From a virus, in the IMG/VR virus record IMGVR_UViG_3300011258_001289, positions 1 to 27,852 of that record: a stretch of 27,852 nt of DNA. The stretch is one strand, 5' to 3'. This document shows positions 20,865-27,734 of the stretch, in pieces. The position numbers were made by a program, and so were the translations under genes. Each line of letters starts with the position of its first letter. The stretch's first letter is position 1. A model generated the notes under the pieces. It searched no databases. It saw only the letters and a list, made by a program, of their open reading frames with translations, and was not told the DNA's origin.

Positions 20865-21014
20865 TTACCTTTCGCTTGCTTCGTTTATGGCGGCGTCTAA
20901 CCCGCCGGTTGGTCGATCCTGTATGCTGTGGGCGTGCCTTGCGCAGCACCAAAGCAATTCGGTTGCCAGTCCATCCAAATCGTCAAATTCCAATCGGATC
21001 AATTGATGCGCCAT
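20865..21014 (-). CDS. Small hypothetical protein, start unresolved
   Basis: From the first in-frame ATG (21014) the product is 49 residues, starting MAHQLIRLEFDDLDGLATEL and ending AINEASER, with a Cys pair in LLWCCARH. No ribosome site precedes this ATG. The frame is open upstream through VLDACNDRSGARCDFCENM, which adds three Cys including a C-x-x-C, so a zinc-binding N-terminus is likely if translation begins earlier by coupling from the 187-aa gene that stops at 21088. The open frame extends much further but then merely shadows that gene. Function unknown. Confidence 0.55.
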   Translation of the reverse strand: MAHQLIRLEFDDLDGLATELLWCCARHAHSIQDRPTGGLDAAINEASER

Positions 21015-21087
21015 GTTTTCGCAGAAATCACAGCGGGCGCCCGATCGATCGTTGCAGGCATCTAGAACGCGGACAGGGGCAGGCGCT

Positions 21088-21651
21088 CTAGCCCGTATTC
21101 CCCTCGGTTTCCGCGTCTGCCTGTTTGGCGATCTGTTGCAACTCCGCCTGGATTGGGTGCCCTGCGATATGTGCTTCAAAATCAGCCGGGTTGTCGTCTT
21201 TCCATTTGAGCAACGCAAAGACGCCCTGGCGAGCGGCCGCGTGGGCGCTGTCAATTGGTGAGGAGGCGAGCACATTAACATTGATTGTTTCCCGTTTATC
21301 GCGCGAAAGCTGGACCGCAACCGACATTGCCGCCGGAATATCTGACAGCGCGGCAATGCGGATCCCGCCAACCGCTTTGCCTGCCCATCTAACCGAAGGC
21401 TCATAAAAGAGGAGAGCGCGGCGGCCAACGTATGCTTCGCCATCGCGTCCCCACGCCTGGACCAATACGCGGCGCATGCCCTTTGATGGCTTGTAAGGTC
21501 TGCCCTTGTCGCCTTCGTATCGGATAGCGACAGGCTGGTCACCTTCCGTGACAACAACCCCGGTGATTTTGATTTCCAGCGGGCCAGCGACAAGATCAAC
21601 CGCGTTCAATTGGTCGGACTTGGCAACGATGGTAGGTGCAAGGTCTTTCAT
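21088..21651 (-). CDS. Recombination-associated protein next to RecE-like exonuclease
   Basis: 187 residues from ATG 21651, preferred over 21699 because GGAG precedes it by 8 bases and it overlaps the exonuclease stop (ATGA). Starts MKDLAPTIVAKSDQLNAVDL; the middle has beta strands (LEIKITGVVVTEGDQPVAI) and a distinctive AYVGRRALLFYEPSVRWAGK followed by VGGIRIAALSDIP. Similar small proteins accompany phage exonucleases and are thought to bind single-stranded DNA or assist annealing. No RecT, Erf or Rad52-type motif was recognised, so the partner role is inferred from the operon. Confidence 0.7.
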   Translation of the reverse strand: MKDLAPTIVAKSDQLNAVDLVAGPLEIKITGVVVTEGDQPVAIRYEGDKGRPYKPSKGMRRVLVQAWGRDGEAYVGRRALLFYEPSVRWAGKAVGGIRIAALSDIPAAMSVAVQLSRDKRETINVNVLASSPIDSAHAAARQGVFALLKWKDDNPADFEAHIAGHPIQAELQQIAKQADAETEGNTG

Positions 21652-22709
21652 TTGCTCGGCTCCATACCGGCGCTGCCGCCAGTCATCCAAGCGGGGCAAT
21701 CTTCGTCATATAGCGGCTCAAGCTGGTTCATGTGTCCATACGGCTCTGAGCCGAACATTGCCCGCGTTTCGTAAAATCCAGCCACGGCCATTTCAAACGC
21801 GTTCATTGCCCTGGCCAAAAACCCCGGCGCGGTTTTCCCGTTCAGGCAATAGGCGGCCGTCTCCGGCTGGGCGTCCTGCGTCGCAAACAGATAATTTAGG
21901 TTGTCGCTATCGCTGCCGGTCAATGGTTGGCCAGTGGGATCAACCGGCGCCAATGCTTCAATCACCTGCATTGCCTTGAGGTGCATTCCCATTTGCACGC
22001 TGTAACGGTCTGCCATGTCGCGAAGAGCCCTGCGCGGCAATCCACCCTCTGCCCTGGGCATTGACGTTTTCAGCTCGACCAATCCGAACGCGCCGAACTT
22101 GTCCAAACGATCAAGCCAGCGCGTGCCGTATTCGTCCTGCCACAATACCGTGACTTCCGGCCAACCAGTTTCCAGCACTTCGGCAACACCTGCCATATTG
22201 ACAAGCGCGGCTTTGATGGCCTGGGCAATGTTTAAGGTGCCATGCGGAACAAGCACAAGCCCATTGGCGGCGATTGCCTCGCGCGCAACGTCGCCAATTC
22301 TAGCCGCCAATGCAGGGCGCTCGGCAACAATCGTCGAGATCAAATCTTCTCGCTTGCCACTCGCCTTAAGAATGTCAGGCGCAAGCTCCAAAATTTCCGC
22401 TTTGGTTTCTCTCCAAAGCGGATCTACCGCGGCGTATTCCTCCAAAAATTGTGGCAACCCCTCAATCACGTAGGTATGGACGGCACGGCCAAACGTCATA
22501 GCCGGGGTTGCCTCGCGGTCTGGCAAAATGCCGTCGACGTGGCGGGCCCAATAAAGCCGCGGGTTGCTGTTGATCAGGTTGAGGCGGCTGCAACGCATGG
22601 CAGGCACAGCCTCATATACATGAAAAGGCATGCCGAAATACACGCCAACGGGCAGCGTTTCCGGCTCCATTCCTTCAATCCATTCGCCGCAATACGGTGT
22701 TTCTCGCAT
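21648..22709 (-). CDS. RecE-like PD-(D/E)XK exonuclease
   Basis: 353 residues from ATG 22709, selected because GAGGAAATCAG precedes it; the longer open frame to 22928 runs through a promoter. The N-terminal part has the exonuclease hallmarks YEAVPAMRCSRLNLINSNPR and MTFGRAVHTYVIEG. The catalytic part is visible as WLDRLDKFGAFGLVELKTS, where the Asp of LDRLDKF and the ELK triplet fit the D...E-x-K core of the RecE/DUF3799 type. It resects double-strand ends for phage recombination. It is the first gene of the leftward operon. Confidence 0.88.
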   Translation of the reverse strand: MRETPYCGEWIEGMEPETLPVGVYFGMPFHVYEAVPAMRCSRLNLINSNPRLYWARHVDGILPDREATPAMTFGRAVHTYVIEGLPQFLEEYAAVDPLWRETKAEILELAPDILKASGKREDLISTIVAERPALAARIGDVAREAIAANGLVLVPHGTLNIAQAIKAALVNMAGVAEVLETGWPEVTVLWQDEYGTRWLDRLDKFGAFGLVELKTSMPRAEGGLPRRALRDMADRYSVQMGMHLKAMQVIEALAPVDPTGQPLTGSDSDNLNYLFATQDAQPETAAYCLNGKTAPGFLARAMNAFEMAVAGFYETRAMFGSEPYGHMNQLEPLYDEDCPAWMTGGSAGMEPSK

Positions 22710-22733
22710 CTGATTTCCTCGGTTTTGTTTCAC

Positions 22734-22774
22734 TTGACAATCGCTAGATACCGCTACAAAATCGCGGCTGTCAA
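22734..22774. promoter_or_regulatory. Overlapping divergent promoters with inverted TTGACA boxes
   Basis: TTGACA (22734-22739, plus) is 17 bases before CAAAAT (22757-22762). TGTCAA (22769-22774) is TTGACA on the minus strand, 18 bases before TATCTA (22750-22745). Each -35 box thus lies beyond the -10 box of the opposite promoter and the two transcripts cross the same 40 bases. The two perfect boxes also form an inverted repeat, a natural operator for the regulator encoded at 22800. Confidence 0.65.
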
Positions 22775-22799
22775 CGATTAAATCACAGAAAGGCGCGAT

Positions 22800-23069
22800 A
22801 TGCGACCCAACCCTATGATGGATTTCGTGGATTACGTTTGCGGCGGCACAAAGGCCAAAGCGGCGGAGTTTCTCGATATGCCTTGGTCCACTGTACGCGA
22901 TCGATACAACGGAAAGAACGGCGGGCAAATCCCCGCTGAAAAAATTCCCCGCGCGGTTTTCGTGGCGGAGAAAGAGCGGCCGCGCGGTACGTTTTCACTT
23001 CGTAACGCGTTGCCGATTACCGATGCCGAATGGCAGCAAATGAAAGGAATTAACTTTGGCGAAAACTAA
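22800..23069 (+). CDS. YdaS/Cro-like DNA-binding regulator
   Basis: 89 residues. A helix-turn-helix is seen at about 15-37, with GGTKAKAAEFLDMPWSTVRD, followed by the segment GGQIPAEKIPRAVFVAE, which resembles the I-P-A-E-R motif following the recognition helix in YdaS/Cro-type regulators. ATG 22800 has AAAGG 7 bases upstream. It is the first gene rightward from the divergent promoters, so it probably controls the switch between the two early operons. The lack of a separate CI-type repressor makes it the only clear transcription factor beside the recombinase-like protein at 2384. Confidence 0.75.
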   Translation: MRPNPMMDFVDYVCGGTKAKAAEFLDMPWSTVRDRYNGKNGGQIPAEKIPRAVFVAEKERPRGTFSLRNALPITDAEWQQMKGINFGEN

Positions 23070-23430
23070 GGCTGACACGACCGAAACCCGATGGAGCAAC
23101 ACGCCCCAAGGGGAAGCATTCACTCAAATGGCGGAAGAGTATATAGGGCTTACTCGCGAAATGGAGCCGCACCAAGCCTCCATTCGAGATCTGCGGAGCA
23201 AGCGAAACAAACTCAAGAAGCTTTTTTGCGCGCAATTCGGAGCACAAGCCCAGCACGTTGACCCAATCCTTGAGCTTGCCGCGATCAAGGATGCCGCCAG
23301 CCGCGAAGAAACGGCGCTTCAATTATTCGGCAGCGTCCAGGAAATGCTTTCTGGTATGGGGTTTACGCCCGAAAAACTTGCGGCGCTGCAAGAGGCATCG
23401 GACCAAATGCCGGGCGGCTTGGATGACTGA
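23056..23430 (+). CDS. Helical hypothetical protein with TTG start, 124 aa
   Basis: TTG 23056 overlaps the regulator's end by 14 bases and has AAAGGA 7 bases upstream. Begins with AKTKADTTETRWSNTPQGEA and is mainly helical (YIGLTREMEPHQASIRDLRS, then KRNKLKKLF), ending ASDQMPGGLDD. The heptad-like basic and acidic pattern suggests a coiled coil. It lies between the regulator and the RuvC-like gene, so a replication or recombination accessory role is plausible. No family recognised. Confidence 0.75.
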   Translation: MAKTKADTTETRWSNTPQGEAFTQMAEEYIGLTREMEPHQASIRDLRSKRNKLKKLFCAQFGAQAQHVDPILELAAIKDAASREETALQLFGSVQEMLSGMGFTPEKLAALQEASDQMPGGLDD

Positions 23431-23956
23431 TGCACCGATCCTCGCCTTGGACATAGGCACAAACCTTGGCTTTTCATTTCACAAAGGGGGCCGGCTCGAA
23501 TGGGCCGGCCTCTTGCAATTGCCGTCTGATCGCGCGTTGCGGTTCCGCACGTTTCGCAATTTCGTGCGACTTGGATTAGCTGATCAAAGCCAGATCTCCG
23601 GCAGTGTGAAAATTGGGCAAATCACCGAACACCTAGCGCCGCGGATGATTTGTCATGAGGCGTTATTCGTGCCGCCGCAACGGGGCAGCAAGCGTTCAAA
23701 TATCCCGGCGCTACTGACCCTTTTCGGCATGGTGGCGATCTTAGAAGGCGAGACCGCGAGAGAAAATTGCATCATCAAGAGCGTGCAAGTTGCCTCCATT
23801 CGGGCCGCCATTGCAGGCAAGAAATCCGCGACCAAAGAGGAAACGTCTAGGGCTTTAATCCTGCGGGGAGACGTGAAGGCCAGCGACGTTGAAGGACAAG
23901 CGCTTGATTTAACGGATGCAATCGCGCTCGGCTGTTATTCAGCGGCGGTGTTCTAA
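23423..23956 (+). CDS. RuvC-like Holliday junction resolvase
   Basis: 177 residues from ATG 23423, overlapping the previous stop by 8 bases. The RNase H fold signature is clear: ILALDIGTNLGFSF with Asp10, MICHEALFVPPQRGSKRSN with Glu79, IPALLTLFGMVAILEG, IRAAIAGKKSATKEE, and a C-terminal LDLTDAIALGCYSA with Asp162/Asp165. Such enzymes resolve branched DNA before packaging. The size and motif order match phage RuvC-like nucleases. The start context is weak (GGGCGG), consistent with coupling. Confidence 0.88.
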   Translation: MTDAPILALDIGTNLGFSFHKGGRLEWAGLLQLPSDRALRFRTFRNFVRLGLADQSQISGSVKIGQITEHLAPRMICHEALFVPPQRGSKRSNIPALLTLFGMVAILEGETARENCIIKSVQVASIRAAIAGKKSATKEETSRALILRGDVKASDVEGQALDLTDAIALGCYSAAVF

Positions 23957-23958
23957 CC

Positions 23959-24252
23959 ATGAAGCGCGGGCAAAAATGGTACAAACGCGAGCCGGTTTCG
24001 TTCCTCGGCGGCGTGCATGGGCTCACCGCAAAAGAGCTCGCGATATACACGGTTTGCCTTGAATTGATTTATATCCACGGGGGGGCTGTGGATAACAACC
24101 CTAAAATGATCGGCGGCTATGTCGCGGATCTGGGAACGGCGGCGGTGCGCAACACCATCAAGGAATTGATTTTCAAGGGGAAATTGCAGGAAACGAAATC
24201 CGGCCAATTGACCAACGCGCGTGCAAAAAGAGAGGCGCAAAACGGTGGATAA
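23959..24252 (+). CDS. DUF1376 (YdaU-like) protein, N-terminal domain only
   Basis: 97 residues. KWYKREPVSFLGGVHGLTAK, then ELAIYTVCLELIYIHGGAVD and MIGGYVADLGTAAVRNTIKE match the DUF1376 domain found in phage replication-initiation proteins. Those proteins usually continue for another 100-200 residues; here the frame ends right after REAQNGG, so only the N-terminal domain is present. A perfect DnaA box lies within the gene. It may mark the replication origin, as initiator genes often do. Confidence 0.8.
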   Translation: MKRGQKWYKREPVSFLGGVHGLTAKELAIYTVCLELIYIHGGAVDNNPKMIGGYVADLGTAAVRNTIKELIFKGKLQETKSGQLTNARAKREAQNGG

Positions 24253-24468
24253 GTTGCCTCTCCACCTGTGGGTATCCTGTGGATGAATTCAAAAACCAAA
24301 CGAAAACGCAGGAAAAACGTTCCGTTTTTTCTCGGTTTTGGTTGCGTTTTCGGCACCTGTTTTCCGCAAAAACAAGGGGTTACCGATACAGAATAGAATA
24401 GAATAGAAAATATAACTAACCCCCCTTACCCCCCTTCTTGCGAATGGGGGAAAAACAGTTTATCCCCA
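24087..24468. other. Putative replication origin with DnaA-box cluster
   Basis: TGTGGATAA, a perfect DnaA box, is at 24087-24095. One-mismatch boxes are GGTGGATAA (24244-24252), TGTGGATGA (24278-24286) and, in the opposite orientation, TTATCCCCA (24460-24468). An AT-rich stretch with three GAATA repeats (24391-24405) followed by AAAATATAACTAA could be the unwinding element. The 259 bases from 24253 to 24511 contain no gene. The interpretation as origin is inferred from the boxes, the AT-rich part and the position after an initiator-like gene. Confidence 0.55.
24301..24352 (+). other. Inverted repeat with nested stem in the putative origin
   Basis: CGAAAACGCA (24301-24310) pairs with TGCGTTTTCG (24343-24352); inside it AAAAACG (24313-24319) pairs with CGTTTTT (24323-24329) followed by T and C. 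The inner stem and T-run may act as a weak terminator after the DUF1376 gene; the outer arms may form an origin hairpin. Confidence 0.5.
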
Positions 24469-24511
24469 ATCTTTGAAAAAACGGCGACTTGAGAAGCGGA
24501 GTAAATGAGCA

Positions 24512-24949
24512 ATGGCGATCACTGTAAGCCTATTTAACCACACCGCGCAAAAGTTCGCGGACGGCTCGTTTGCGGCGGCTGACAGCTACAAGCTCAAGCT
24601 CTATTCAGCCCTGACCGTTGACCTAACCGACACAACGCTGGCAGAGGTGGACGCAACGGGCACGGAAGCAACCGCCGGCACTGGGTATACAGCCGGCGGG
24701 CAAGTGCTGGCGAATGTTGCAGTGACAACGGTCACAACCAATGACGCAAAATTCGACGCGGACGATGTGACTTGGACGGCAAGCGGCGGAACGATTGTTG
24801 GGGCATATGGAGTGCTCTACAATGACACCGACACAGACGATCCACCGGTAGCGGTGATCGACTTCGACGGCACGCAAACGGCTAACGATACAGCAACGTT
24901 CACGGTGCAATGGGCAGCGGCTGGAATTTTCACATTCACCGTTGCTTAG
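24512..24949 (+). CDS. Beta-rich structural protein, 145 aa
   Basis: Starts MAITVSLFNHTAQKFADGSF and ends WAAAGIFTFTVA. Rich in Thr, Asp and Ala with alternating strands (KLKLYSALTVDLTD, AVTTVTTNDAKFDADDVTW) and no Cys, similar in style to the genes at 123, 25405 and 27006. GGAG lies 10 bases before the ATG. It is the first gene after the putative origin and starts a second structural cluster. Proteins of this type are found on phage heads or tail fibres, but the exact family was not recognised. Confidence 0.75.
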   Translation: MAITVSLFNHTAQKFADGSFAAADSYKLKLYSALTVDLTDTTLAEVDATGTEATAGTGYTAGGQVLANVAVTTVTTNDAKFDADDVTWTASGGTIVGAYGVLYNDTDTDDPPVAVIDFDGTQTANDTATFTVQWAAAGIFTFTVA

Positions 24950-24958
24950 GGGCACACA

Positions 24959-25402
24959 ATGTCTTTGCTATCAGATGAGCTGACCAATGACCCGCTATCG
25001 ATCGGATATAGCGGCATGACAGACGCTCAAGCAGCGGCTAGCCTCAACAACCTTGTATATCGCGGCGCGGTGGCGACCGACAGCGTTGTGGAATATCTTG
25101 CGTTGCAGGGCAAGTGGTCACCTATCGCAGATGCGGTTTGGCACGAGACCATATCAACTAACAAACGCCTGGCAGCGCGAACGTTGGTTGATATTACGCA
25201 ACGCTATCAAACGCTCGACATGTCGGTAACACTTCGTTACAACGCTATGTCCGCGGCTCTCGACGATTTGGTCTCTCATTCGCTGATCAGCACAACCGAC
25301 AAGGCGGCACTCTTGAGCCTCGGCGAAAACGTTCAAAGCCGGGCGGCTGTTTTGGGCATTCCATATGTCTTTTGGCATGACGTGCAGCGGGCGAGGGCGT
25401 AA
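24959..25402 (+). CDS. Conserved phage protein of the tail-fibre cluster, 147 aa
   Basis: Begins MSLLSDELTNDPLSIGYSGM, then TDAQAAASLNNLVYRG. The pattern L-x-x-E-L-T-x-D-P-L-x-x-G-Y-x-G-M followed by A-A-x-S-L-N recurs in many phage proteins encoded near tail genes, whose role is unknown. The remainder is helical (DITQRYQTLDMSVTLRYNAM) and ends VFWHDVQRARA. AGGGG precedes the ATG. It is helical, unlike its beta-rich neighbours, so it may be an assembly or regulatory factor rather than a virion fibre. Confidence 0.75.
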   Translation: MSLLSDELTNDPLSIGYSGMTDAQAAASLNNLVYRGAVATDSVVEYLALQGKWSPIADAVWHETISTNKRLAARTLVDITQRYQTLDMSVTLRYNAMSAALDDLVSHSLISTTDKAALLSLGENVQSRAAVLGIPYVFWHDVQRARA

Positions 25403-25404
25403 CG

Positions 25405-25773
25405 ATGGCAACAATATCAAGCAGCTACACCGAAAACCAATCATTGCGCGCAAGCGCGACATTGGCAGCCAGTGGCACCGATACGAACACAATCGATCTG
25501 GCCACAAACGGTTATATTGCCGTGCAAATTCAGACAGACATCGACATTGGCTCTTCGACAGGCGTCACGGTCGAGGTTTTCTCGTCGTCTGACAGCGGAA
25601 CAACCGTCGATACCGTGCCGATCATGTCCTACACAACCGACGCGGACGAAGTGCGGGCACTGTTCGTGACCGGCTACCCGTTCTTGAGCGTCAAAGTCAC
25701 CAACGACGATGGCTCGAACGCGGTAACCGATATCACGCAAATATATTCCGGCCTCGAATACGTCACGGCCTAA
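25405..25773 (+). CDS. Beta-rich structural protein, 122 aa
   Basis: Starts MATISSSYTENQSLRASATL and ends IYSGLEYVTA. Ser/Thr/Asp-rich with beta strands (AVQIQTDIDIGSSTGVTVEV, FLSVKVTNDDGSNAVTDI); no Cys. It starts 2 bases after the previous stop. Likely a fibre- or capsid-associated beta sandwich. No family recognised. The close spacing with the LamG-like gene suggests they work in the same structure. Confidence 0.75.
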   Translation: MATISSSYTENQSLRASATLAASGTDTNTIDLATNGYIAVQIQTDIDIGSSTGVTVEVFSSSDSGTTVDTVPIMSYTTDADEVRALFVTGYPFLSVKVTNDDGSNAVTDITQIYSGLEYVTA

Positions 25774-25776
25774 ATC

Positions 25777-27003
25777 ATGGCGTTCCTCGGTGGCACGCAA
25801 AAACCGGCTCCATGGTCGATTGTTCCAGGTTTAACCAAAGCGCCAAACCTTTGGGATGGGCTCGGAACGGGGTTGGTGATCCCGTTTTTCGGCAATGCGT
25901 TTGACCATTCGCCAAACAGAACGCCAATCACCGTAATCGGCTCGCCTGATTTTACCGTCTCTAGCTACGGTGGCATCGGCACAACATTTGGCAGCGGCAA
26001 CCGGTTGAATTTTCCGCAGTCGGTTCGCGACGCCTTGGTGAATTCCTTCACCGTTGGCGTTGTGATCACCAAAAAGAATGCAGACGGCAGCGACGGTTTT
26101 TTGATCGATGGCACGCAAAGCGCGAACAACGGAATAGAACTAGACGCGCAATTTAGCACCGGCTCATTTCGGTTCGTTTTTGCGCTCAACACGTCCGCAG
26201 GAACAGGCAACTTTTTTATTGATATGCCCGTGCAAGGCAGCGGGCCTGCATCTTATGCCATCATTTGCCGATGGGATGGCACAACAGCAACGCTCCAATC
26301 GCATGGTGTTTCCAGCACGCTGTCTCGCGGCGGCACCATTACCGGCAATTATGATTTCTATTTTGGCAGCAAATACAACGGGACTGACCCACTTTCCACT
26401 GATATAGCCATGAATATGGCGGTTGTATCGAGCCGCTGTTGGGGCGAGGGGGAGGTGCAGCAGTTCTTGCGCAACCCCTATGACATGATCACGCCAGCCC
26501 TGGCTTTTCCATGGTTTGCGGAGGCGGGCGGCGCACCTCCTGTGGCGCTCGCCATCCCGGCCGCGGATATAAGCTTAGGGACTTCGGTACCTGCATTGGC
26601 GATCGATCGGGTTCTAGCCTCACCCGCTGTTGATTTGGCAATTGCGGCTGTAGCGCCTGGGCTGGCTGTTGATGCAGCCATAGCGGCGCCGGCTGTTGAT
26701 ATTTCGATTGCTGCGGCCGCGCCATCTTTGATCACGGGCAACAGCCTTGCCATTCCTGCCACTGACATTGGCCTTGCTGCGGTTGCTCCAACCTTGCTTC
26801 TTGACGTGGTGGTGCCAGCGCCGGCGGTTGATTTGGCGGTTGCCGCCGTTGCGCCTGCTATTGTCGCGGATCTCTCATTTGCTATTCCTGCCACTGATAT
26901 TGCGCTTGCTGGCGTGGCACCTTCTGTCAGCGTGTCCCAGATTTTGAGCGTCGACAACCTGACTATACTCAGCGGCTCAACCCGCTACACGATAGAGGCG
27001 TAG
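25777..27003 (+). CDS. LamG-like tail-fibre or spike protein with 22-residue repeats
   Basis: 408 residues. About residues 30-240 resemble a concanavalin/LamG beta sandwich of the kind used to bind surface glycans (SFTVGVVITKKNADGSDGFL, NYDFYFGSKYNGTDPLST, then ...FLRNPYDMITPALAFPWF). The last feature, a W-G-E-G-E-V-Q-Q-F-L-R-N-P-Y motif, is common at the end of such phage domains. From residue 258 to 389 come six tandem 22-residue repeats, followed by a short tail (LSVDNLTILSGSTRYTIEA). It is the best candidate for a receptor-binding or decorative fibre besides the hub protein. No ribosome site is obvious before ATG 25777. Confidence 0.8.
   Translation: MAFLGGTQKPAPWSIVPGLTKAPNLWDGLGTGLVIPFFGNAFDHSPNRTPITVIGSPDFTVSSYGGIGTTFGSGNRLNFPQSVRDALVNSFTVGVVITKKNADGSDGFLIDGTQSANNGIELDAQFSTGSFRFVFALNTSAGTGNFFIDMPVQGSGPASYAIICRWDGTTATLQSHGVSSTLSRGGTITGNYDFYFGSKYNGTDPLSTDIAMNMAVVSSRCWGEGEVQQFLRNPYDMITPALAFPWFAEAGGAPPVALAIPAADISLGTSVPALAIDRVLASPAVDLAIAAVAPGLAVDAAIAAPAVDISIAAAAPSLITGNSLAIPATDIGLAAVAPTLLLDVVVPAPAVDLAVAAVAPAIVADLSFAIPATDIALAGVAPSVSVSQILSVDNLTILSGSTRYTIEA
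26548..26943 (+). repeat. Six tandem 66-bp (22-residue) coding repeats
   Basis: The repeats lie in the fibre gene and all have exactly 22 residues, for example LAIPATDIGLAAVAPTLLLD plus two. The consensus is A-(I/A)-P-A-x-D-(I/L)-x-(L/I)-A-x-(V/A)-A-P, with the D-(I/L) and A-P positions in nearly every copy. The repeats differ at the DNA level, so they are old rather than a recent slippage product. Confidence 0.9.
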
Positions 27004-27005
27004 GC

Positions 27006-27320
27006 ATGACCGCAATCACGGAAACGGTATTTCTGAGCCGCGATAACACAAACAATGTGACGATTAAGAGTGACGGCGTTGCGGTTGATTTCTCAAGCGT
27101 GACGCGCTTTGTGATGACGTTTGAAGGCTCAACCGTGACAGCCGACACCGACACAACCGCGGGCATTATCACGGGCAGCTCTGCCGGCGTTGTCACTTGT
27201 GACTTTGGGGCATTGGCGCTGGCTGGCCTGTATGAGGCCGCGTTGACAGTCTATAGCGCAGGAAACCCGAATGGGTTGCAGGTGACGTTGCCGGGCTCGT
27301 TGTATTTCCACTTTGTCTAA
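27006..27320 (+). CDS. Beta-rich structural protein, 104 aa
   Basis: Starts MTAITETVFLSRDNTNNVTI and ends LPGSLYFHFV. The protein is a likely immunoglobulin-like beta sandwich (VTRFVMTFEGSTVTADTDTT, LYEAALTVYSAGNPNG). GAGG lies 7 bases upstream of the ATG. It resembles small phage proteins encoded after fibre genes, possibly a fibre tip or capsid decoration. Its end overlaps the HNH gene by 8 bases. Confidence 0.75.
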   Translation: MTAITETVFLSRDNTNNVTIKSDGVAVDFSSVTRFVMTFEGSTVTADTDTTAGIITGSSAGVVTCDFGALALAGLYEAALTVYSAGNPNGLQVTLPGSLYFHFV

Positions 27321-27624
27321 GCGTGATCAGTATCACCACCTATACGGCCGCGCCCGGTGGATAGCATTGCGCAAAGCCGTCCTGTTAGATGAGCCAGAGT
27401 GCAGGCGCTGCAAGAGGGCAGGCAGGACCAGGGCGGCAACGGTGGTGCATCACGAGAGGCCGCACAAAGGTGATCTCGAAATCTTTTGGAGCGGGCCCTT
27501 TGAAGCGTTATGCAAACCTTGCCATGATGGCGACGCGCAACAGCAAGAGCGCATAGGCTACAGCAAAGCAATTGGCGTTGATGGCCTGCCGATCGATCCC
27601 AACCATCCGGTGTATAAGCAGTGA
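27313..27624 (+). CDS. HNH endonuclease
   Basis: 103 residues starting at TTG 27313. Zinc ligands are visible in PECRRCK (Cys30, Cys33) and LCKPCHDG (Cys67, Cys70), with the catalytic His pair VVHHERP (His46, His47) and the usual downstream His71. HNH proteins of this size work with the terminase during packaging cleavage in many HK97-type cos phages. Here the gene is at the opposite end of the contig from terS, which would become near only if the genome is circular or if the ends are the packaging ends. Confidence 0.92.
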   Translation: MSKRDQYHHLYGRARWIALRKAVLLDEPECRRCKRAGRTRAATVVHHERPHKGDLEIFWSGPFEALCKPCHDGDAQQQERIGYSKAIGVDGLPIDPNHPVYKQ

Positions 27625-27734
27625 CACGATACCGAACACCACTGATCGAGACCGGAAGGCTAAGCCCTGCCGGTTGGTTGGTGGTGGTGGTGTTGATCGT
27701 TTGGGCCCTGGTTCTATGGGCGGTGATGGGGTAG
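27621..27734 (+). CDS. Tiny membrane protein, 37 aa
   Basis: GTG 27621 overlaps the HNH stop (GTGA). Reads MTRYRTPLIETGRLSPAGWL, then a pure hydrophobic helix VVVVLIVWALVLWAVMG. A single-pass membrane peptide with a basic, cytoplasmic-type N-terminus. Too short for most gene callers; evidence is the coupled start and the helix. The 35 bases after it, up to the adapter, show nothing. Confidence 0.5.
   Translation: MTRYRTPLIETGRLSPAGWLVVVVLIVWALVLWAVMG

Noticed and set aside
20865-21599. 244-codon minus-strand frame overlapping the 187-aa gene
   Set aside because: Most of it is a shadow of the recombination-associated gene; only the last part beyond 21088 is likely coding.
21652-22928. Longer start for the exonuclease (from 22928)
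   Set aside because: The extra N-terminal residues are read through the divergent promoters and the start of the regulator gene; ATG 22709 has a good ribosome site.
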